The notes beneath the pieces were generated by a model. The model had not been told where the DNA came from. It did not search any database and worked only from the letters and a program-made list of their open reading frames with translations. DNA of 64,000 nt from Yoonia sp034652275. Lineage in GTDB: Bacteria > Pseudomonadota > Alphaproteobacteria > Rhodobacterales > Rhodobacteraceae. The stretch lies in assembly GCF_034652275.1 (NCBI RefSeq), contig NZ_JAXIWG010000001.1:1426001-1490000 (forward strand), written 5' to 3'. Made by a program: the position numbers and the translations under genes. Numbering within the stretch: position 1 is the stretch's first letter; each line of letters opens with the position of its first letter. This document shows, one piece after another, positions 26,170 to 35,394 of the stretch.

Positions 26170-26334
26170 CTGGCCTTTGCTTGGGGTGGTCGTGCCAAGG
26201 CTGGGCTGTTTCGCGCCCCCGCTCTATACCCCAACACCGGCAAACCATGTCGCTTTCCGACAAAGAGCGTCCCCCTTGGGCTGGAGACTGCGGGCCATCC
26301 CGCCTAGACTGCCCCAAACCTGAGGGAGAATGCG

Positions 26335-27714
26335 ATGACCGACCAGTTTGCCAATGACCAGCTGACCCAATGGGATCACGACCATTTCTTTCACCCGTCC
26401 ACCCATCTGGGCCAGTTCGCGCGGCGCGACATCGGCAACCGGATCATCCAGTCCGCCAAAGGCGTGCATATCACCGACCGTGAAGGGCGGAGGTCGCTTG
26501 ATGCATTCGCGGGGCTTTACTGCGTCAACGTCGGCTACGGCCATCCCGAAATCGCCGAGGCGATCGCCAAACAGGCGCATGAACTGGCCTATTACCACGC
26601 CTATGTCGGTCACGGCACCGAGGCGTCGATCACCCTGTCGCACATGATCGCCGAACGCGCGCCCGAAGGGATGAACCACGTCTATTATGGCCTCAGCGGG
26701 TCGGATGCGAATGAAACCAATGTCAAACTGGTCTGGTATTACAACAACGTGCTGGGCCGGCCGGAGAAGAAAAAGATCATCTCGCGCTGGCGCGGCTATC
26801 ACGGGTCGGGGCTGGTCACGGGGTCACTGACGGGGCTGGAGCTGTTCCACAAGAAATTCGACTTGCCGCTGACGCAAGTGCTGCATACCGAAGCGCCCTA
26901 TTTCTACCGCCGCGCGGATCGTGACATGGACGAAGCCGCCTTTAGCGCCCATTGCGCGGAAAAGCTCGAAGAGATGATCCTGCGCGAAGGCCCCGACACC
27001 ATCGCCGCCTTCATCGGCGAGCCGATGCTGGGCACCGGCGGGATCGTGCCGCCCCCTGCGGGCTATTGGGACGCGATCCAGACGGTGCTGCACAAATACG
27101 ACATCCTGCTGATCGTGGACGAGGTCGTGACAGGCTTTGGCCGTCTGGGGACGATGATGGGGTCGGACCATTACGGGCTGAAGCCCGACCTCATCACCAT
27201 CGCCAAGGGACTGACATCGGCCTATGCGCCTTTGTCCGGCTCTATCGTATCGGACCGCATGTGGGAGGTGCTGGAGCGCGGCACCGATGAATTCGGCCCC
27301 TTCGGTCATGGCTGGACCTATTCGGCGCATCCGATCTGTGCGGCGGCGGGGGTGGCGAACCTCAAGCTGCTGGACGATCAGAACCTAGTCGCCAATGCGG
27401 GCAGCGTCGGGGCCTATCTGAACAAGACGATGGCCGCCGCGATTGGCGGCCATAAACATGTCGGCGATGTGCGCGGTGAAGGCATGTGGTGCGCCGTCGA
27501 ACTGGTCAAAGACCGCGACGACCGCGTGTTCTTTGACCCCGCCGACAAGACAGCCCCCCGTGTCGTCGCCGCCATGCTGGACCGTGGCGTGATCGCGCGG
27601 GCCATGCCGCAGGGGGACATCATCGGCTTTGCCCCGCCTTTCCCGCTGACGCGCGCACAGGCGGACGAGATCGTGACCGTGACAAAAGACGCCGTGGCGC
27701 AGGTCTTGGGATAG
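26335..27714 (+). CDS. doeD: Class III aminotransferase, probable diaminobutyrate aminotransferase DoeD
   Basis: A 459-residue PLP enzyme. Markers are GLYCVNVGYGHPE, the substrate/phosphate loop around HGTEASI and GSDANETN, the metal-like LLIVDEVVTGFGRLG block, and the PLP lysine in TIAKGLTSAYAPL. In ectoine catabolism DoeD converts L-2,4-diaminobutyrate to aspartate semialdehyde. The divergent doeAB genes support that role over a pyruvate/omega-transaminase, but the reaction is an inference. GAGGGAG stands before the start. Confidence 0.75.
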   Translation: MTDQFANDQLTQWDHDHFFHPSTHLGQFARRDIGNRIIQSAKGVHITDREGRRSLDAFAGLYCVNVGYGHPEIAEAIAKQAHELAYYHAYVGHGTEASITLSHMIAERAPEGMNHVYYGLSGSDANETNVKLVWYYNNVLGRPEKKKIISRWRGYHGSGLVTGSLTGLELFHKKFDLPLTQVLHTEAPYFYRRADRDMDEAAFSAHCAEKLEEMILREGPDTIAAFIGEPMLGTGGIVPPPAGYWDAIQTVLHKYDILLIVDEVVTGFGRLGTMMGSDHYGLKPDLITIAKGLTSAYAPLSGSIVSDRMWEVLERGTDEFGPFGHGWTYSAHPICAAAGVANLKLLDDQNLVANAGSVGAYLNKTMAAAIGGHKHVGDVRGEGMWCAVELVKDRDDRVFFDPADKTAPRVVAAMLDRGVIARAMPQGDIIGFAPPFPLTRAQADEIVTVTKDAVAQVLG

Positions 27715-27792
27715 ATTGACAGCCATGGTGCGGATCGGATTAGGATCAGCACATCCATGCAGGCAAAGCCCTGCCAGAAAAGGACCACAGCC

Positions 27793-29118
27793 GTGAACAA
27801 GCCCATGCACACCTCGCCCGTCGCGGCCCAGACCAATGCCAACCTGATCGCGCGCCGCGACGCTGCCGTTGCCCGCGGCGTCGCCTCTGCCGCACCGATC
27901 TATGCCAGCCACGCCGAAAACGCCGAGTTGTGGGACGTCGAAGGCCGCCGTTACATCGACTTTGCAGGCGGCATCGCGGTGCTGAACACCGGCCACCGGC
28001 ATCCTGCGGTGATCGCCGCCGCCAAGGCGCAGGAAGACCATTACACCCACACCAGTTTTCAGGTCGTCCCTTACGAGCCTTACGTCGCGCTGGCCGAAAA
28101 GCTGAACGCGCTGGCCCCCGGCGATCATGCGAAAAAATCGCTGCTGGTCACAACCGGCGCCGAGGCGGTGGAAAACGCGGTCAAGATCGCCCGCGCCGCA
28201 ACAGGCCGTCCCGGTGTGATCGCCTTTACGGGCGGCTATCACGGGCGCACGCTGCTGACCTTGGGCATGACCGGCAAGATCAGCCCTTATAAAAAGGACG
28301 TGGGCCCGTTCCCGTCGGACATTTTCCGCGCGCCGTTTCCGAATGCGCGCGACGGGATCACCGTGCAGGATGCGCTGACCGGATTGCAGAACCTGTTCCT
28401 GACCGATGCGCAGCCCGACCGGATCGCGGCGATGATCATCGAGCCTGTACTGGGCGAAGGCGGCTACACCCCCGTCCCGTTCGAGATGATGCGCGCCCTG
28501 CGCGACATCTGCGACCAGCACGGCATCCTGCTGATCGCGGACGAAATTCAGGCAGGGTTCGGCCGTACCGGCACTTGGTTCGCCATAGAGCATTCGGGCG
28601 TTGTCCCTGACCTGATCACCGTCGCGAAATCCATGGCAGGCGGCTATCCCATCGCCGGTGTGATCGGCCGGGCCGAGGTGATGGATGCCGTGATCCCCGG
28701 CGGTCTGGGCGGCACCTATGGCGGCAACCCCGTGGCCTGCGCCGCAGCCTTGGCCGCGATCAAGGCGATCGAGGACGAAGGCCTGCTTGCCCGTTCAACC
28801 GCGCTTGGCGATCATTTCCGCGCGCGGTTTGCGGATATCGGCGCGCGTACAGCCCCCGACCGCATCTGCGATGTGCGGGGCTTGGGCGCGATGCTGGCCG
28901 TGGAATTCGTGACCGATCTGGCCAGCAATGCGCCAGATGCGGCGCTGACCAAATCCGTCGTAGCAAATGCACTGAAACGCGGGCTGATCCTGCTGTCCTG
29001 CGGGATGCACGGCAATGCCTTGCGGATCATGGTGCCGCTGACAGCGTCGGACGCGATCATCGACGAAGGGCTTGCGATTTTCGAGGATGCGCTGGCCGCC
29101 GCCATCGCCGGACACTAG
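27793..29118 (+). CDS. gabT: 4-aminobutyrate aminotransferase (GabT-like)
   Basis: A 441-residue class III aminotransferase. It has YIDFAGGIAVLNTGHRHPAV, TTGAEAVENAVKIAR, the GYHGRTLL loop, LLIADEIQAGFGRTG and the PLP lysine in TVAKSMAGGYP, all very close to GabT. It would transfer the amino group of GABA (or 5-aminovalerate) to 2-oxoglutarate. The GTG at 27793 has AAGGA 8 nt upstream; ATG 27805 is the alternative. It follows doeD by about 80 nt, suggesting joint use of amino groups from ectoine and polyamine breakdown. Confidence 0.88.
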   Translation: MNKPMHTSPVAAQTNANLIARRDAAVARGVASAAPIYASHAENAELWDVEGRRYIDFAGGIAVLNTGHRHPAVIAAAKAQEDHYTHTSFQVVPYEPYVALAEKLNALAPGDHAKKSLLVTTGAEAVENAVKIARAATGRPGVIAFTGGYHGRTLLTLGMTGKISPYKKDVGPFPSDIFRAPFPNARDGITVQDALTGLQNLFLTDAQPDRIAAMIIEPVLGEGGYTPVPFEMMRALRDICDQHGILLIADEIQAGFGRTGTWFAIEHSGVVPDLITVAKSMAGGYPIAGVIGRAEVMDAVIPGGLGGTYGGNPVACAAALAAIKAIEDEGLLARSTALGDHFRARFADIGARTAPDRICDVRGLGAMLAVEFVTDLASNAPDAALTKSVVANALKRGLILLSCGMHGNALRIMVPLTASDAIIDEGLAIFEDALAAAIAGH

Positions 29119-29128
29119 GTCCGGCGAT
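29104..29128 (+). terminator. Hairpin across the gabT stop codon
   Basis: A perfect 10-bp stem ATCGCCGGAC / GTCCGGCGAT with a 5-nt loop. The gabT stop TAG is at the loop. It is followed at once by a second hairpin (29134-29159), forming a tandem pair between convergent genes. Confidence 0.65.
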
Positions 29129-29133
29129 CACGC

Positions 29134-29159
29134 GCGTGGCGGTGCTCAGCCCGCCACGC
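29134..29159. terminator. Second hairpin of the tandem pair
   Basis: A perfect 9-bp stem GCGTGGCGG / CCGCCACGC with an 8-nt loop. It covers the last codons and stop of the decarboxylase on the minus strand, so it may end transcription from both sides. Confidence 0.55.
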
Positions 29160-31437
29160 AATCCGCGTAATAGCGTTTCACGCCATCTGCGCCGGTTTCG
29201 ACGACCAGCCCGTGGATGTCATTCTCGAACCCCGGGCACAGCCGTTCAAACTCGCGATTGAACTTGAGGTATTCCACAATCTTGGTGTTGAACACTTCGC
29301 CCGGGATCAAAAGCGGGATGCCCGGCGGATAAGGTGTCACCAGCGATGTGGTGATCCGCCCTTCCAGATCGTCGATGGCCACACGTTCCGTCGTGCGCCG
29401 CGCGATGTGCGCATAGGCGTCGTTCGGGGCCATCGCGGGTTGCAGATCGCTCAGATACATTTCCGTCGACAGAATCGCGATGTCGTATTTCGCATAAAGC
29501 TGGTGGACGTGCTGGCACAGGTCGCGCAGGCCCATCTTTTCGTAATGCGGATGCTTGGCGATGAACTCCGGCATGACCCGCCACAATGGCTGGTTGCGGC
29601 CGTAATCGTCCTTGAACTGCTGCAGCGCCGCCAAAAGCGAATTCCACCGCCCTTTGGTGATCCCGATGGTGAACATGATGAAGAAACTGTAAAGGCCGGT
29701 CTTTTCCACGACGACGCCGTTTTCGACCAGGTATTTGGTCACGATAGAGGCGGGAATCCCCATCTCCTCGAACCGGCCGTCAAGGTTCAGGCCGGGTGTG
29801 ACGATGGTGGTCTTGATCGGGTCCAGCATGTTGAACCCGCGCGCCATATCGCCGAACCCGTGCCACGAATCCTCGCCGTCAGAGGCCTGCACGCCATCGG
29901 CATCGGTTTTCTTGAGCACCCAGTCCTTGGGATCGCCGATCCCTTCCTCGACCAATGCATCCGGTCCCCAGACCTGGAACCACCATTCGTCATCCCCGAA
30001 TTCGGCATCGACCTTGCGCATCGCGCGGCGGAAATCGAGCGCTTCGGCGATGCTTTCCTCGACCAGCGCAACGCCGCCCGGCGGTTCCATCATCGCCGCC
30101 GCCACATCGCAGCTTGCGATAATGCTGTATTGCGGACTGGTGCTTGTGTGCATGAGATAGGCTTCATTGAACAGGTGCCGGTCCAGCTTGGTATCTTGTG
30201 AATCCTGCACCAGCACATGGCTCGCCTGCGAAATCCCTGCCAGCAGTTTGTGGATGGACTGCGTCGCATAGGTCACGGCATGGCGCGGGCGTTCGCGCTT
30301 GCGGCCCATCGAATGGAAATCGCTGTAGAAGGTGTGGAATGCCGCATGCGGCAGCCACGCCTCGTCAAAATGGAAGTTTTCGACATAGCCGTCCAGCAGA
30401 CCCTTGATGGTTTCGGTGTTGTAAAGCACCCCGTCATAGGTCGATTGCGTCAGCGTCATGATCCGCGGTTTCACCGTATCGGCGTCGACATGGGACAAAA
30501 GCGGGTTCGCACGGATTTTCTCCTTGATTGTCTCGATCTCGAACTCGCTTTGCGGGATCGGGCCGATGATGCCGTAATGATTGCGCGTCGGTTTGAGGAA
30601 AACCGGAATCGCCCCCGTCATGATGATGCTATGCAGGATCGACTTGTGACAGTTGCGGTCTACGACCACGACATCGCCGGGGGCGACGGTGTGGTGCCAG
30701 ACCATCTTGTTGCTGGTCGATGTGCCGTTGGTCACAAAGAAGCAATGATCTGCGTTGAATATCCGCGCCGCATTCCGCTCCGACGCACCAATCGCGCCGT
30801 TATGGTCCAGAAGCTGGCCCAATTCCTCGACCGAATTGCACACGTCGGCACGCAGCATGTTTTCACCGTAAAACTGGTGATACATCTGTCCAATCGGGCT
30901 TTTCAGGAACGCAACGCCGCCGGAATGGCCGGGGCAATGCCAAGAATAGGACCCGTCCTCGGCGTAATCCAGCAGCGCCTTGAAGAACGGCGGCTGGATG
31001 CCTTCAAGGTATTTTTTCGCCTCATGCACGATATGACGCGCCACGAATTCCGGCGTATCCTCGAACATATGGATGAATCCGTGCAATTCGCGCAGGATAT
31101 CGTTGGGCAGATGGCGGCTCGTCTTGGTCTCGCCGTGCAGGTAGATCGGCACATCCTCGTTCTTGCGGCGGACTTCCTGAATGAAATGGCGCAGGTTCAG
31201 CACGGCAGGGTCCAGATCGGGACCGGGGCTGAATTCCTCGTCGTCGATGGCCAGCACAAAAGCGCTCGCACGGGACTGTTGCTGCGCGAACTGGGACAGA
31301 TCACCATAGCTCGTGACGCCGACGACTTCGAAACCTTCATTCTCGATCGCTTCGGCCATGGCGCGGATGCCAAGGCCGGATGAGTTCTCCGACCGGAAAT
31401 CCTCATCGATGATGAAGATGGGGAATCGAAATTTCAT
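29146..31437 (-). CDS. Basic amino acid decarboxylase (Orn/Lys/Arg class)
   Basis: A 763-residue PLP decarboxylase. The N-terminal wing domain (1-140, FPIFIIDEDF) is flavodoxin-like. The core carries GYSWHCPGHSGG-type residues (about 173-184), NGTSTSNKMVWH, HFDEAW (366-371) and the PLP lysine K397 in ATQSIHKLLAGISQASH. Length and motifs fit the fold type I AdiA/LdcI/SpeC family. Whether it prefers arginine, lysine or ornithine is not readable. It is a lone gene, and could feed polyamine synthesis or acid resistance. Confidence 0.9.
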   Translation of the reverse strand: MKFRFPIFIIDEDFRSENSSGLGIRAMAEAIENEGFEVVGVTSYGDLSQFAQQQSRASAFVLAIDDEEFSPGPDLDPAVLNLRHFIQEVRRKNEDVPIYLHGETKTSRHLPNDILRELHGFIHMFEDTPEFVARHIVHEAKKYLEGIQPPFFKALLDYAEDGSYSWHCPGHSGGVAFLKSPIGQMYHQFYGENMLRADVCNSVEELGQLLDHNGAIGASERNAARIFNADHCFFVTNGTSTSNKMVWHHTVAPGDVVVVDRNCHKSILHSIIMTGAIPVFLKPTRNHYGIIGPIPQSEFEIETIKEKIRANPLLSHVDADTVKPRIMTLTQSTYDGVLYNTETIKGLLDGYVENFHFDEAWLPHAAFHTFYSDFHSMGRKRERPRHAVTYATQSIHKLLAGISQASHVLVQDSQDTKLDRHLFNEAYLMHTSTSPQYSIIASCDVAAAMMEPPGGVALVEESIAEALDFRRAMRKVDAEFGDDEWWFQVWGPDALVEEGIGDPKDWVLKKTDADGVQASDGEDSWHGFGDMARGFNMLDPIKTTIVTPGLNLDGRFEEMGIPASIVTKYLVENGVVVEKTGLYSFFIMFTIGITKGRWNSLLAALQQFKDDYGRNQPLWRVMPEFIAKHPHYEKMGLRDLCQHVHQLYAKYDIAILSTEMYLSDLQPAMAPNDAYAHIARRTTERVAIDDLEGRITTSLVTPYPPGIPLLIPGEVFNTKIVEYLKFNREFERLCPGFENDIHGLVVETGADGVKRYYADCVAG

Positions 31438-31524
31438 TGTAGTCTCCTGTACAAGGCGGGCCGCTTGCGGCCTACATGACAGAGGTGCCCAAGCGCGTCA
31501 AAGCAAGGTTGCGCGACATCCCGC

Positions 31525-31558
31525 CATCGTTCGAGCCTAAATATCCCCGCGCGGAGCG
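31525..31558. repeat. Dispersed intergenic element, copy 1
   Basis: This 34-bp block shares CATC-TTCGA-GC-TAAATATCCCC-GCGCGG-GCG with 46701-46735. Read on the minus strand it is a CCGCGCGG-containing palindrome followed by ATATTT, lying after the cueR stop. It could act as a transcription terminator module. Confidence 0.6.
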
Positions 31559-31587
31559 CCCGTCCCGGGCACCGGGGCGGAAAGGGT

Positions 31588-31983
31588 CTATCTGTCCTGC
31601 GCTGCCGCCAGATCCTTGAGGATCGGGCAATCCGGGCGGCTGTCGCCGTGGCAGGCATCGACGAGATCGGCCAACGTGTCGCGCATCGCCCGCAGCCCCG
31701 CGATCTTGGCGTCGATCTGGGTCAGATGATCCTGCGCCAGTGCTTTGACCTGCGCAGAGGCGCGGCTGTCGTCTTCGTAAAGGGCCAGCAGGATGCGGCA
31801 ATCGTCAATGGAAAACCCCAAGGACCGCGCGCGCGCCAGAAACATCAGCTTGTGCAGTTGCGTCTGCCGGAACACGCGATAGCCGTTGTCGTGCCGTTCC
31901 GGCCGGATCAGGCCGATGTCCTCGTAATAGCGGATGGTCTTTGCAGGCAGACCCGACTTGGCGGCGACTTCTCCGATGTTCAT
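31588..31983 (-). CDS. cueR: Cu(I)-responsive MerR-family regulator CueR
   Basis: A 131-residue MerR regulator. It has the HTH/wing NIGEVAAKSGLPAKTIRYYE and a dimerisation helix. The metal-binding loop has C111 and C119 in CHGDSRPDCPIL, the same 8-residue spacing as the copper-binding cysteines of E. coli CueR (C112, C120). It lies 10 nt downstream of copA and is probably cotranscribed from the CueR-type promoter upstream of copA, making an autoregulated loop. Confidence 0.92.
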   Translation of the reverse strand: MNIGEVAAKSGLPAKTIRYYEDIGLIRPERHDNGYRVFRQTQLHKLMFLARARSLGFSIDDCRILLALYEDDSRASAQVKALAQDHLTQIDAKIAGLRAMRDTLADLVDACHGDSRPDCPILKDLAAAQDR

Positions 31984-31993
31984 GACTCTCCTC

Positions 31994-34294
31994 CTATTCA
32001 GCGGGTTGCGGTGCGGTGCCGAGGGTGACAGGCGTATGCGGCGGCTTTTCGTTCATGACGGGACGCAAACGGCGCAGACGCAGGGCGTTGGACACAACCG
32101 ACACCGACGACAGCGCCATCGCGGCAGCCGCGAAAACCGGCGAGAGCAGCAGACCAAAGACCGGATAGAGCACACCTGCCGCCACCGGCACCAGCGCGAC
32201 ATTGTAGCCGAATGCCCAGCCAAGGTTCTGGCGGATATTGCGCATCGTCGCCTGCGAGACGGCGACAGCGTTCACGACACCGCGCAGATCGCCCGACATC
32301 AGCACCACATCCGCCGTCTCGATGGCGACATCGGTACCGGTGCCGATGGCGATGCCGATATCGGCATGGGCGAGTGCGGGGGCGTCATTGATCCCGTCCC
32401 CGACAAAGGCGATCCGGCCCTCTACGCGCAACAGGTCAAGGGCTGCGACCTTGCCATCGGGCAGAACACCCGCGACGACATGGTCGATCCCGATCTCGCG
32501 GGCAATTGCTTCTGCGGTCTCGCGCTTGTCGCCGGTAATCATCGCGATTTTCAGATCCATGGCCTTGAGCGCGGCAATCGCCGCCGCCGTTCCGGGCTTG
32601 ACCGGATCGGCCACCGCGATGACAGCGGCGGCTTGACCGTCGATGGCAACAAAGAGCGCCGTGCGCCCGCGTTCCGCCAGCGCCGTCTCGGTCGCAGCAA
32701 GCGCGCCTGTGGCGATCCCGTCCTGCGCCAGCAACCGGTCGGCCCCGATCAGCACGCGCTGCCCGTCGACCAAAGCGGACACTCCGAAACCGGCGATGGC
32801 GCGGAAGTCGCTGACCGCCGCCTCGCCCAGACCTTCGGCACGGGCGGCGTTGACGATGGCCGCCCCGATGGGATGTTCGGACTTCGCCTCGACCGCCGCG
32901 GCAAGGCGCAGCACATCGGCACGGGTGAACCCGTCGGCCAGCACCAGATCGGTCAGATGCGGCTTGCCTGCGGTCAGGGTGCCGGTCTTGTCGAAGGCGA
33001 TCACGCTGACATCGGCCAGTTGCTGCAAAGCCGCCCCCTTGCGGAACAGCACGCCCATTTCGGCGGCCCGCCCGCTGCCCACCATGATCGAGGTCGGCAC
33101 GGCCAGCCCCATCGCACAAGGACAGGCGATAATCAGCACCGACACACCCGCAACCAGCGCTAGCGTCGGATCAGGACCAACGGCGAGCCAGACCGCCACA
33201 GTCAACATGGCCAGCGCTAGCACCGCCGGCACGAACCACAGGGTCACACGGTCCACGACATCCTGAATGGGCAGCTTTGCGCCCTGCGCCTCGGTCACCA
33301 TGCGGATGATTTGCGCAAGCGTCGTATCCTTGCCCACCCGTGTTGCGGCAAAGGTCAGCCCGCCCTGCCCGTTCACCGTGCCGCCGGTCAGCGCGTCGCC
33401 GGTGGTCTTGACCACAGGCAGCGGTTCGCCGGTCATCATGCTTTCATCTACAGGGCTGCTCCCGTCGGTCACGGTCCCGTCAACCGGCACCCGTTCGCCC
33501 GGGCGCAGGGTGATGACATCACCCACCACCAGCGCATCCACATCGACCGCCACCAGCCTGCCGTCGCGCAGCACGCGGGCTTGCCTGACCTGCAATCCCA
33601 TCAGCGCCTGAATAGCCGCACCCGTGCGTCCTTTGGCCCGCGCCTCAAGCAAGCGGCCCAGCAGAATCAGCACGACGATCACCGCCGCCGCCTCGAAATA
33701 GACGGCGCGCACATCGGCGCGGATAAGCGTGGGCAAGAAGGTCGCAACGACCGAATAGGTCCAGGCCGCCCCCGTGCCCAGCGCCACAAGGCTGTTCATG
33801 TCAGGCGCGCCCTTGAACAGCGCTGGCAATCCCTTGGCGAAAAACACGCGGCCCGGGCCGAACAGCACCAGCGTGGTCAGAATGAACTGGATGATCCATG
33901 ACGTCTGCATCCCGATCGTGTCGGCAATGACATGGTGGAAGGCAGGCACAAGATGCGCGCCCATTTCCATAATAAAAACGGGCAGCGCCAAGACCGCTGC
34001 GAACAGGGTGCTGCGCGCCAATGCGTGGGCTTCGTCCGCCTTGCGGGCAGCGTTCACGCTGGTCTGGTCAGGTTCGGCCGGTGCCGCGGGATAGCCCGCC
34101 TTTGTGCTGACATCGGCCAGTTGCGCGGCGGTGAGACTGCGATCATCCAGCGTGATCGTCGCAGTTTCCGTTGCAAGGTTCACAGCGACCGACTGCACCC
34201 CCGGCACTGCCGCAAGAGCGCGATCGACACGGCCCACGCAGGACGCGCAGGTCATGCCGTCGATCGCAAGGCGGATTGTTGCAGGCTGTGCCAT
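31994..34294 (-). CDS. copA: Copper-exporting P1B-type ATPase CopA
   Basis: A 766-residue Cu+ pump of the inner membrane. It has one N-terminal HMA domain (GMTCASC, C16/C19), the TGEP actuator motif, IIACPCAMGLAVP (CPC in helix 6), the phosphorylation motif FDKTGT, SEHPIGAAI and GDGINDAPALAHAD. All catalytic residues are intact. The copA-cueR operon is preceded by a CueR-type promoter with a 19-bp spacer. The ribosome binding site AGAAAGG is 9 nt from the ATG. Confidence 0.95.
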   Translation of the reverse strand: MAQPATIRLAIDGMTCASCVGRVDRALAAVPGVQSVAVNLATETATITLDDRSLTAAQLADVSTKAGYPAAPAEPDQTSVNAARKADEAHALARSTLFAAVLALPVFIMEMGAHLVPAFHHVIADTIGMQTSWIIQFILTTLVLFGPGRVFFAKGLPALFKGAPDMNSLVALGTGAAWTYSVVATFLPTLIRADVRAVYFEAAAVIVVLILLGRLLEARAKGRTGAAIQALMGLQVRQARVLRDGRLVAVDVDALVVGDVITLRPGERVPVDGTVTDGSSPVDESMMTGEPLPVVKTTGDALTGGTVNGQGGLTFAATRVGKDTTLAQIIRMVTEAQGAKLPIQDVVDRVTLWFVPAVLALAMLTVAVWLAVGPDPTLALVAGVSVLIIACPCAMGLAVPTSIMVGSGRAAEMGVLFRKGAALQQLADVSVIAFDKTGTLTAGKPHLTDLVLADGFTRADVLRLAAAVEAKSEHPIGAAIVNAARAEGLGEAAVSDFRAIAGFGVSALVDGQRVLIGADRLLAQDGIATGALAATETALAERGRTALFVAIDGQAAAVIAVADPVKPGTAAAIAALKAMDLKIAMITGDKRETAEAIAREIGIDHVVAGVLPDGKVAALDLLRVEGRIAFVGDGINDAPALAHADIGIAIGTGTDVAIETADVVLMSGDLRGVVNAVAVSQATMRNIRQNLGWAFGYNVALVPVAAGVLYPVFGLLLSPVFAAAAMALSSVSVVSNALRLRRLRPVMNEKPPHTPVTLGTAPQPAE

Positions 34295-34321
34295 CGGGTT
34301 GAACCTTTCTTGATTACCCCC

Positions 34322-34352
34322 AACATAGGCATTCCAGTCACTGGAAGCTCAA
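34322..34352 (-). promoter_or_regulatory. CueR-type promoter of copA-cueR (19-bp spacer)
   Basis: On the minus strand the -35 TTGAGC (34352-34347) and -10 TATGTT (34327-34322) are exactly 19 bp apart, the over-long spacing that MerR-family activators correct. The spacer holds a perfect palindrome, TTCCAGT-G-ACTGGAA (34332-34346), matching the known CueR operator core. Confidence 0.85.
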
Positions 34353-34435
34353 GCGCCTTGTGCAGAAAACCAAAAAAACCCACTTTCACGGTAAGACGGG
34401 TCTGCTATGGGACACGCAAAATGATGAGGACCGAA

Positions 34436-34630
34436 ATGAAATTCCATGTTCCGGATATGAGCTGCGGTCACTGCACCGCCGCAATCACCAAAAGCCTGCA
34501 GACCGCTGACAAGGATGCGGTGGTCAGAACCGACCTGACCGCACGTGAGGTGTCTGTGAACACCAAGCTTGGTGCCGATACGGTGATTTCGGTCCTGAAA
34601 GGCGCAGGTTACTCCGCAACCTCGCGCTGA
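34436..34630 (+). CDS. copZ: Copper chaperone CopZ (HMA domain)
   Basis: A 64-residue single HMA domain: FHVPDMSCGHCTAAI carries the Cu-binding Cys pair, followed by the short alpha/beta pattern ending VLKGAGYSAT. It is expected to carry Cu+ to CopA in the cytoplasm. GAGGA lies 5 nt before the ATG at 34436. It is divergent from copA, so both may respond to CueR. It ends 4 nt before the opposing dsbA-like gene. Confidence 0.88.
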   Translation: MKFHVPDMSCGHCTAAITKSLQTADKDAVVRTDLTAREVSVNTKLGADTVISVLKGAGYSATSR

Positions 34631-34634
34631 ACGG

Positions 34635-35360
34635 TCAGTCGGCCGTGCGGGCCGCTGCGACCAGACGCTGCATCTGATCGGCACGGATCAGGCCGGGGGC
34701 GAGATTTTGACCGATCACAAAGGACGGTGTCCCTGTAAAGCCCAGTGACCTGCTGAGGCCGCTGGACAGTTGCAGATGTTCTGCGACTTCGGGGGCTTCC
34801 ATGTCACGGCGCAGCTGGTCGATATCCAGCCCCACGCTTTGCGCGACGCGGATGACGCTTTGCTCCTCGGCGCGCCCTTGCATCGTCATCAGCGCGTTGT
34901 GGAATTCCTCGTATTTGCCCTGCTGGCGCGATGCCAGTGCCGCGCGGGCTGCGAAAACCGATCCCTCACCAAGGACGGGCCATTCGCGCAACACGACACG
35001 GACGTTGGAATCGGCCGATAGCAAACCGTCAAGCTCTGTCTTGGCGCTCCGGCAATACGGACAATTGTAATCAAAGAACTCGACCACCGTGACATCGCCG
35101 TCAGGGTTGCCGATGACAGGCGCGTTGGGGTCATTTTCGAGCAGCGCCCGCTGGTCGGCAAGCGCGACTTGCGCTGCAGCCGCCTGCGCCTCTTGCTGTT
35201 CTTGCTCGAGGATCTGCAAGGCTTCGACAACGATCTGCGGATTGGCGCGGATCGTGTCGAGTACCAGATCTCTGACTTGGTCTTCGGTCAGGTTTTGCGC
35301 TCCACCGGACACCGGAAGAACGCAGATTGCCGCGATGCCGAAAAGTCTTGCGAAAGTCAT
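34635..35360 (-). CDS. DsbA-family thiol:disulfide oxidoreductase
   Basis: A 241-residue periplasmic protein. A signal peptide (LFGIAAICVLPVSGGAQ) and a helical N-terminal linker (about 25-75) precede a thioredoxin-like fold with the redox motif CPYC in FDYNCPYCRSAK (about 117). The cis-Pro loop is in GFTGTPSFVIG. The long N-terminal helix matches the Com1/BdbD-like group. It lies 34 nt downstream of the L,D-transpeptidase, so probably one operon for envelope work. Confidence 0.9.
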   Translation of the reverse strand: MTFARLFGIAAICVLPVSGGAQNLTEDQVRDLVLDTIRANPQIVVEALQILEQEQQEAQAAAAQVALADQRALLENDPNAPVIGNPDGDVTVVEFFDYNCPYCRSAKTELDGLLSADSNVRVVLREWPVLGEGSVFAARAALASRQQGKYEEFHNALMTMQGRAEEQSVIRVAQSVGLDIDQLRRDMEAPEVAEHLQLSSGLSRSLGFTGTPSFVIGQNLAPGLIRADQMQRLVAAARTAD

Positions 35361-35394
35361 GCTGTCCCTTTCAAGGCAGGCGGCGTGTCAAGGA

